The notes beneath the pieces were generated by a model. It was not told where the DNA came from. It made no database searches and worked only from the letters and a program-made list of their open reading frames with translations. From positions 10,528,983-10,592,982 of the forward strand of contig NC_058337.1 in NCBI RefSeq assembly GCF_905475395.1: DNA of 64,000 nt. The letters run 5' to 3'. Origin of the DNA: Chrysoperla carnea. Lineage: Eukaryota > Arthropoda > Insecta > Neuroptera > Chrysopidae. Each line of letters opens with the position of its first letter. Positions within the stretch are counted from its first letter, which is position 1. Below are positions 56,573 to 64,000 of the stretch, piece by piece. A program made the position numbers and the translations under genes.

Positions 56573-59500
56573 AATAATTTTTGAATTTTTTGAAAACACA
56601 ATAAAAATGGACATAATTTATTTACTTCTTTACTATTTTAGACTTCTTTCAACCCGTAATAAAAGAAATGGAAATAACGTATTTACAACATGTGAAATTT
56701 TACATATTTGTTAACATCATAAAAAAAGTTTTGAAATATCTAACATCACAAAAACAAGTGGTGCCTCCAATAATTTGAACCTAGGGACGCTTATGCACCC
56801 ATACACCTAACGAGGCTAACATTTTTTGCAATTTTATCGATAAAACTTATTTTTCGAGATTCCAACATATTATGTCAACTTAAAAAAACATTTTGTATAA
56901 CATTTTCAATACTATGAGTAAAGTTGAAGAACATATTTTTATTCATACCACTTTCATGAAATCCTCTCAAGTAGAGTTGAATCAAACCAAAGTGGCACCG
57001 AGCAAGAGAGAGTGTATGATGTATATGTATGTACACTCGTATCTATACTCTCTCTTGTTCAGTGCCACTTAGTTTTGATAGAACTCTATACAACAATTTT
57101 GAAATAGCTAAAGGACTAGGATATTTTTTCTTTCTTGTTGTTTTTAAAAGGAACTTTGAACTTCGCGTGCACTTTTATATTTTTTTAGTTCCGTATTGTG
57201 ATCTGTTACAAAGGAAGTATGTATAAATTGATATTATTTTCATAAGATCTTTTTATTTTATTATATTATAAATGTAATAAAGTATTGAGATCGAAAAAAA
57301 AAAATCGATATCGAGGTTTCAACGGAAATACACGTTTTGAGAGTCCCTGATTCCAAAAAAATGGTTTTAAAAAATGTTGGGCCGTCGGTATATCGGTATG
57401 TCTGTTACCAAGCTGGAGCCTTCAATTTTCAACCGATTTTTCTCAAACTCGGTACAATTTGGTCATAATTCCAGACGATTTTTTCATTTTTTTCCTAGGC
57501 CTTTTTTCAAGGGTTCTTTCCTCTAGGCCAAAACAAAATTTTTGGGGTTTTCTCAAAAATGGCTCTAACGATTTCGATTAAACTTAGCACAAGGCTAGAC
57601 CTTAAGGTGTTACTAGGATTGGTAAAAGCCGCATATCCGGGAAAAATCGAAAGGTCCACACGCTAGAGAAAACCTTTCCAAATAAAGAAAATGGGATTTT
57701 CTAGGAAGAGGCTGAGGGGACAGCAGTGAAACTTCGTATCAGGTTTTATATCAACAAGGTCCTAGGTTTGATATAACTCCCCTCTAGTACCTCTCCCCCT
57801 GGAGCCGTGGAGCTAGAGGGGATAAAATCGTCAAAAGTGGTCAAATCAACCCTACTCCAAATTGATCAAATATTATTTAAAATGTCTTTTTAAGTAACTT
57901 TTGTAATCCTTGCTTAACCTCACCCTTACCAAACTACATCTTTTTTAAGATGTATAATATATACAAATAAGAATAATATATCAATTTTATAATATAATAA
58001 AGTCTTGTCCGATGTTTCGGACCTATTCTTCTACTTACGTTTAGTGTAGACAGTGTTTAATACTATTGTGTTAAAAAGTATAATCAATAAAAATATGAAT
58101 AATAATAAAAATGCGATCTATATTAGATGATCGTGGGACAGAAAGGGTGCTTTGCATACATATAGGTTGAAAATGAATTAAAACCTAAAAAAAAATTAAA
58201 ATTAAAAATCTCGACTGGACATTAAATAAAAACTGAAAAAAAATTACAGTAGTTTATATAGCGATTTTAAGAGTCAGAACCAATCTCAACCGGCTCAAAT
58301 CTTATATACAAACATTCATAGACTAACAAACACATTCCCACTTCGCGCAATCGGGTAAAAATTACCAAAATTATAGATTCAGCGCAGTTTCAAATAAAAC
58401 TGTCGAGGTATATTCACTGCACGTGGTATTTAAATCAAATTTATTTTAGTAGAATAGATTTCACTTTTTTAGTGAATGAACAGATAATTTTGCGGGAAGA
58501 TAAAATCATCAAACAATGGTATTGAATAGATTAAGACAAATTTAATTTAATTTAAATGTACTTATAGTCTGTCTATTTTGAATTAATTAAGCTCTTGTAG
58601 AGTGCCCCCTCCTCCCCCAAAAGTGGTCAAACTCATGACGCAACTCATATCAATTGTTAGCAACCCTTCAAAAGACATTTCTATTACGAAAATTTTGATT
58701 TACCTTTACTTTGCAATTTAAACTTTTTCGCCATTTATATCGATACAAAACCGAAAGTTTCGTAGTGATTTATAAATGGGGTGTGGGTTAGTCACTTTAC
58801 TCTCAATTTGAAATAAATTTTATAATAGGCCAGAATTCTTATTTACAAAGATTTTTCTTTAATAGCCTGTCCAGCCCTAGAATTTTCAGTTTTTATTCTT
58901 TCCCATTAGTATAAATGGCGATGACGTTTAATTTACGAATGCCAAAAAAAATTATTTTATCGTTACTTTTCGAAGTAAACTTGAGTATAAATTATCGTAG
59001 AAGGTTCGAAATATTTAAAGGATACGTATGATGTGAGTTGCATCTGGATCAGAGCCCCAATACATTTTCGGGCTAAGGACCGGTCTATTGTAATACGTTT
59101 ACCTCAAGAGATAGAAGAAAATTTTCGATTAGAAAGTATTTTCTTAATAAAATAATAAACAATTTTTCTTGGACTTACTTTTTAAGAAATGGTCCGTACG
59201 GAGTAGAGCAGATTTTGCTTTGATCACTTTTTTTAACAGCTCTTTGTTAAAGAAGGTGAAATACAGAAGAACTCCCCTTGGTAAGCCTGGCTTTGGACTG
59301 TGACCTGGCATTTTCTTTGACCTACTAGATGCTCGCTTCACTCGTAAGTTTACTAACACTGAGGACTAATAGAGCAACTATAGCACAGAATCATCGACCA
59401 GACAACACAAATATATTGTGTGAACTTGAACCTTGATCGGTTGGTAAAAAAATAGCATGATTACAGACAGACAAACCGAGCTTCACAGCATTATAAAAAA

Positions 59501-61015
59501 GGAGCATTCGAATCAATTAAAAGTTTAGAAAAATAGTTATATTTATTTCGAAGTGAAAACTTCTAAAAGTGATAATCACATAGTTTTTGTGAACTTATTG
59601 TCGTTTTGCCTGGCCTCTGATATGTTTTATTTTGCCTGGCCTCTGAGCTATGGTCTGTCATCCAATAATTCCCTACAATAATTAATTAAAAGTTGCATAG
59701 TTGATTAAGTACTGATTAAGTATTTAATAATTCTATAAATATATCATTTATGAAATTAAAAAAAGTGACAAATAAGTTATTTTTAGCATAAAAATATTGA
59801 ACAATTATAAATAAATAATTAACATTACTAATTTTTCAATTTTTATTTGTTTTAATATTTTATTTTATTGGTTTTATTGATTGGTTTTTAATGAAAGTTT
59901 TACATGCAATAAACAAGTTAATGGAAATTTGCATTTTCCATAATATTGACAAGAATCAATAATACAAAGTGCTTCAGGAGCGAAAAATATTTTTTCTAGA
60001 GATTCTAAACATAATAAAGTTGATGTAATGGATCTGAAAATCGATATTTGCAACATAATTATATATCGGGAGATTTTAACAATAAGAAAATGGAATGGGA
60101 GAATAGAGTCCACTCTTTTGAATACTCAAAATAGTCAGACTTAGTTCTTATTGTAGAGTGCAAGCAAGATTTTATGCGGTTACACGTAGGTTACACATAA
60201 CTCCAAGGGCTCTAAATTTATATTTTATTTTCTAAAAAAAATAACATGAAAGTTTTAAGTTTTAAAAATTCTAAGTATATTCGAATTTGCTATAAAAAAA
60301 AGGATATCATCAGTCAATATTTAATAATACTTATTATATGTATAGGTATGAAAAATATAGTAAATAATCTTAAAAAATTCTAAACCCGGCGTGTATTAAG
60401 TTGTATACCCAAAGACCTTTCTTTACGTATCCGAAGTGTAGACTATACAAAGAAGGCCTCTGGCATGGCTTATTGTGTTCACTTAGGTCAGTACTTTGTT
60501 TTCGCATTGATACTTCTTAAATCGTATTATAAAATTTTTGATTCCGCTTTTCGGGTTGAAAATAATGCTTTGCTGACAGGATATTAATAATTATATTGTT
60601 AATCAATGATTAAAATTAATTAAAAACATCACAAATACCTACTATTTTTTATCACTCGCTCTAGTCTCAAAATTAAACCTGATTAAAAAAAAATACAATA
60701 GTTTTATCTGCCAAGGTAAAAATAATTTGTCATAAAAATATTTTGATATTATTTTTATTTTTATTGTATTACAATTTTTATCAAGAAGTACTAAATACTG
60801 CAGCCAACCTGAATAATAAAAGATTTAACTAAATTTTTAATGACGAAATACAGATATTTACGTAGGTGGTAGCCGATTCGGAAGCAGAAATCTGATTAAA
60901 AAGAAACATCAGGAAACCGCATAAAATTACCCTCCTTTTATGTTTTCTATCTCCTGAAACATGAATTTGATCCAATTTTTGCTCGAAGTTTCCAATAAGT
61001 ATAAAATCATAAAAA
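56573..61015. other. AT-rich intergenic stretch, no gene recognised
   Basis: An inverted pair at about 56950-57080 (CAAACCAAAGTGGCACCGAG, CAAGAGAGAG / CTCTCTCTTG, TTCAGTGCCACTTAGTTTTGAT) marks a short palindromic element. 58190-58305 holds element H remains (TTTATATAGCGATTTTAAGAGT). 59601-59648 has a tandem TTTTGCCTGGCCTCTGA. No conserved protein was seen. Confidence 0.4.
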
Positions 61016-61017
61016 TA

Positions 61018-61651
61018 TATACAGGGTGGGCCATGTTTTGCAGTTAACCAATCAAAAAATAACTTAAGGAAAATTGGAGAGTTTGATGAGAGACATCATA
61101 TGATGATGAGGGACCTAGTTCTTCGGGTTGCTTTAATATCAAATTTAGATTATTTTGATCCTCATAAAAAAGTGACAAATTTTGTTTAAAGATTTTTTCG
61201 AAAAACGTTCGCTTTAGGAGGAATTTTAATCGAAAATGCTTTAACCAAAAGTTGTAGTGCAATAGAGGACATGCGTCTACGACCATGACTTTACCTATAC
61301 AATTATCGATAAACTTTAAGCGTATTTTCTTTTGATTAAATCCAATGATGCATATTTTAACGTCGCATTTCTTCCGAAAGCTAAAGAGATTTTGGAAAAA
61401 ATGTTTTAATTAAAAATAGTTAGTTTTTTTTGAAGATCAATTTTCTAATTTAAACTTTTATGTTTACTTTTACGTTTTATTCTATCATTTACTGTTAATG
61501 ATTTAAAATGACTATTAAAGAAACCCAAAAAGCTAGGTCAAATCTGTTATCAGAACATGATGTCCTCCACTCCGTATATTTGATTTAAGTTATTCTCTGG
61601 TTGGCTACAAAAGTAGATATTTAGGTGCATAGATTAAAATGGCCCTCTCTG
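61018..61651. mobile_element. Inverted-repeat DNA transposon (MITE D), copy 2
   Basis: The ends are CAGGGTGGGCCAT and the inverse of CAGAGAGGGCCAT, each flanked by TA, which fits a Tc1/mariner-like TA duplication. Internal arms AACCAATCAAAAAATAACTT and GGGACCTAGTTCTTCGGG are mirrored on the right (AAGTTATTCTCTGGTTGG, AAAAGCTAGGTC). There is no coding frame. Confidence 0.75.
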
Positions 61652-61659
61652 TATGATAT

Positions 61660-62115
61660 TTCGAAAACCAAGGCAGATATCGAAAATCTTTATTCTTAAT
61701 TTTCGTTTATATTCATGAAGTAATAACAAAATTTATCATCAAAGTTGAAAACAAGATAAAAATAATTTCAACCATAATACTACCCTGCTCGTACGTATTT
61801 TATATAAACGAAGACATTTGGTTTTTTCTTTTATATGTCATTGCTAATATGTTTATTTCTTTTAAAAAGTTTTTCTTTATGTGTTTTAATTCGTTCCAAG
61901 TGAAAATTATCAAAATCTTTCAAAATATGTCTTTTTTTTGAGATTTCTCCATACGAGCACTGTATTTTATATCGATTTTCAATGATTTTTTTCTTAAAAA
62001 TTTGCATGGATACCTAAACTGAAATTTTAACCTCATATTCTTTGAGTAAAAGTCTCAATAAAAAAATTTTGAGCCTTTAAATCAAACATTGTTGTCATGC
62101 TCAGACATCGTTAAA
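61660..62115 (-). repeat. MITE G, truncated inverted copy
   Basis: On the minus strand it starts near TTAACGATGTCTGAGCATG. It carries ACAACAATGTTTGATTTAAA, TTTCAGTTTAGGTATCCATGC and AAAATCGATATAAAATACA, as in 41562-42010. Its far end is missing. Confidence 0.7.
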
Positions 62116-62552
62116 AACCTAAATGGTCAACTTAATTTGTTCCTATATCTATAATTATCTACAATGACTGTAGTAAAACACAAACATAATTTTTTTTTTT
62201 AATTAGTTAAAAATAATTAAAGACAATTAAAAAGTTCGTTTTTATTTATATTCTGTATTTATCATGAAAATATTTTTTTTATTAGTTTTACTTTCATCAA
62301 AATTTTATTTTTACTTATTCATTGAAAATAAGTAATTATATTTTACTAGCTGACCATCTCGACTTTTTCTAAGAAAATTAAAAATCGACAATCCTCCTTA
62401 TGAGGCAGAAAGATTTAATTTTTGTAACCTAAAAATAAAAATGTTGGAATGTCGTTATATAATGTTGCTTGGCATGCAGGGTTATACAAAAATGTTTCAT
62501 TGACATCTAAGTTTAAAAAAAATAACAAAAAAGTATGAAGGGAAACATTTTT

Positions 62553-63140
62553 ATACCATTTATATATGAAATATATCAAGGCATTCTGAGTTTAGTCACA
62601 AGTTTGTAACGCTTAAAAATATTGATGCTACGCACAAAATTTTGGTATACGCAGGTGTCTCTTAAATCACCTAATTAGTCCATTTCCGGTTGTCCGACTG
62701 TTTGTCTCTGTTTTAGTCCGTAAACACGATAACTCAAAGAGAAATATCGCTGAGTGAGGTTGAGTTCGTTAATGAGCAACATAGGCCAATTGGATCTTGA
62801 GTTTGTCCCATCTTGTAAACGGTTAGTGATAGAACAAAAGTTTAAAAGTACAAAATGGCCCAAATGGTTGGAAACATTTTTTCGTAAACATCATTGTTTA
62901 CCCGTGGGGGCGCAAATAAGGTTAGAACAATGTATAGTTGGTGTTAAAGGGAAATAAAAGTTGTGGTATGTGTGACACCACAGTCGTGTTATATATACAC
63001 GGCTGTGGCTAATTAAGAGTGACTGTCTAAGTGTTATGTCTTTCATTACATAACGTAAAATAACAAACAATTGTGTAATCAACACTGTCTATACTTGGTA
63101 TGTCAACAATTAAATCAGTTAATTGTTTGTTTTCACATGT
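62553..63140 (+). mobile_element. Repeat A, near-complete diverged copy
   Basis: ATACCATTTATATATGAAAT at the start, TTTGTAACGCTTAAAAATAT, CATCATTGTTTACCCGTGGG, TATACTTGGTAT near the end and the final AATTGTTTGTTTTCAC block. The (GTCC)n run is degraded to GTCCGACTGTTTGTC. Confidence 0.75.
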
Positions 63141-64000
63141 TGCATTTAAGTTTTGTTTAATCTATAACAGTTTTCGTAAATTTTTTATTTACCAATACTG
63201 TTAAAGAGGGAGAGAGAAAGTGGGGAGAGCGAGAGTGAGAAAGAGAGAGAGGGAGTGGGAGAGAGACCGAGAGAGAGAGAGAGAGCAAATTCTTCGAAAA
63301 GTGCTAGAGATAGAGCAAAACGTTAAATGACCAAAAATATATTTTGATTTATTTTCTTATGATTTGTTGGCCTAATTATCTGGCTCACAGTCAAAATATC
63401 GGCAACTGTTAAAAAACTTACCCGACACTAAAGCCATTACCTTAAAAAATGATGCGAGATTTTACTTTTGGGATTGCTATCTCATATTTAAGAATTCTAT
63501 TTGATTTATGAAAGAAAAAGTGATAAAAGAAACATATGTTTATTCACGTGTTTGATGTGTCAATTTCAAGTATTTTCATTTTACATAATTTAATAATAAT
63601 TATGATAAAAATCCATCGCTATTAATTAAAAATGTTTTCATTTTATTCTAAATAATCAATTTCCTTACTTTTGGAGTCCTTCAAAAATTAAAAAAAAAAA
63701 AAGAAAAGAAGATTAATTTTGGATTAAAATAATCAACTGTAATTATTATGTACGTAATAACTTATTACAAATTAATTTGATTATTAATACATCAAAAATT
63801 TGGAATAAAATTAATTCTAATAGGTACATTGTAAAAGTGGTGCGATTACAGATTAATTCTGATTAGATATTTTACGTACTTACATCCAGTTGGAAGCTTA
63901 ATGTTTACATAGATAATACTGACAAGTAGCAATTATTAGTAATTTTTTAGTAGTTATTTGGAATCGTAAAAATTTATGTTCAACTGTTTTTTTTTTTAAA
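63141..64000. other. AT-rich stretch with a purine-rich GA tract
   Basis: 63204-63286 is an almost uninterrupted G/A run rich in GAGAGA. The rest is AT-rich and no gene was seen. Confidence 0.5.

Overview
The window is strongly AT-rich DNA from a eukaryote, almost certainly an insect. Three observations support this: a multi-exon gene with canonical GT-AG introns that encodes an insect-type SLC45 transporter, many interspersed repeats (inverted-repeat transposons, LINE relics, a tRNA-derived SINE), and a (CCTAA)n SINE tail that matches the insect telomere unit. The order is not determined. Nothing bacterial, plasmid-like or viral was recognised.

Layout. (1) 1-2600: the downstream flank of the transporter gene, with SINE pieces, a LINE relic and a short repeat. 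(2) 2690-18345, minus strand: one complete nine-exon gene for a 632-residue H+/sugar-type transporter of the SLC45 / sucrose-transporter branch of the MFS. All eight introns have GT-AG ends and the phases join without a gap. The introns hold many transposons, including a decayed plus-strand copy of a multi-copy arthropod protein gene in intron 6 and a 22-copy 8-bp satellite in intron 4. (3) 18400-29370: intergenic. It holds a composite insertion (18992-20791) that carries a tRNA-SINE, a LINE relic with an RNase H domain, and several inverted-repeat elements. (4) 29372-29465, plus strand: a possible first coding exon of a second, unidentified gene; no later exon is recognisable in the window. 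(5) 29466-64000: almost only repeats and unassigned AT-rich DNA. The notable items are a 157-bp-arm foldback at 37447-37834, palindromic elements at 33976 and 40842 (one with a small SINE-like insert and an 11-bp target duplication), a perfect six-pentamer heat-shock-type element at 51356-51383, and a LINE reverse-transcriptase relic at 47105-47700.

Only the SLC45 gene can be given a function. Repeat families are defined by cross-comparison of copies within this window. Their boundaries were read by eye and are approximate unless a terminal inverted repeat or target duplication is described.
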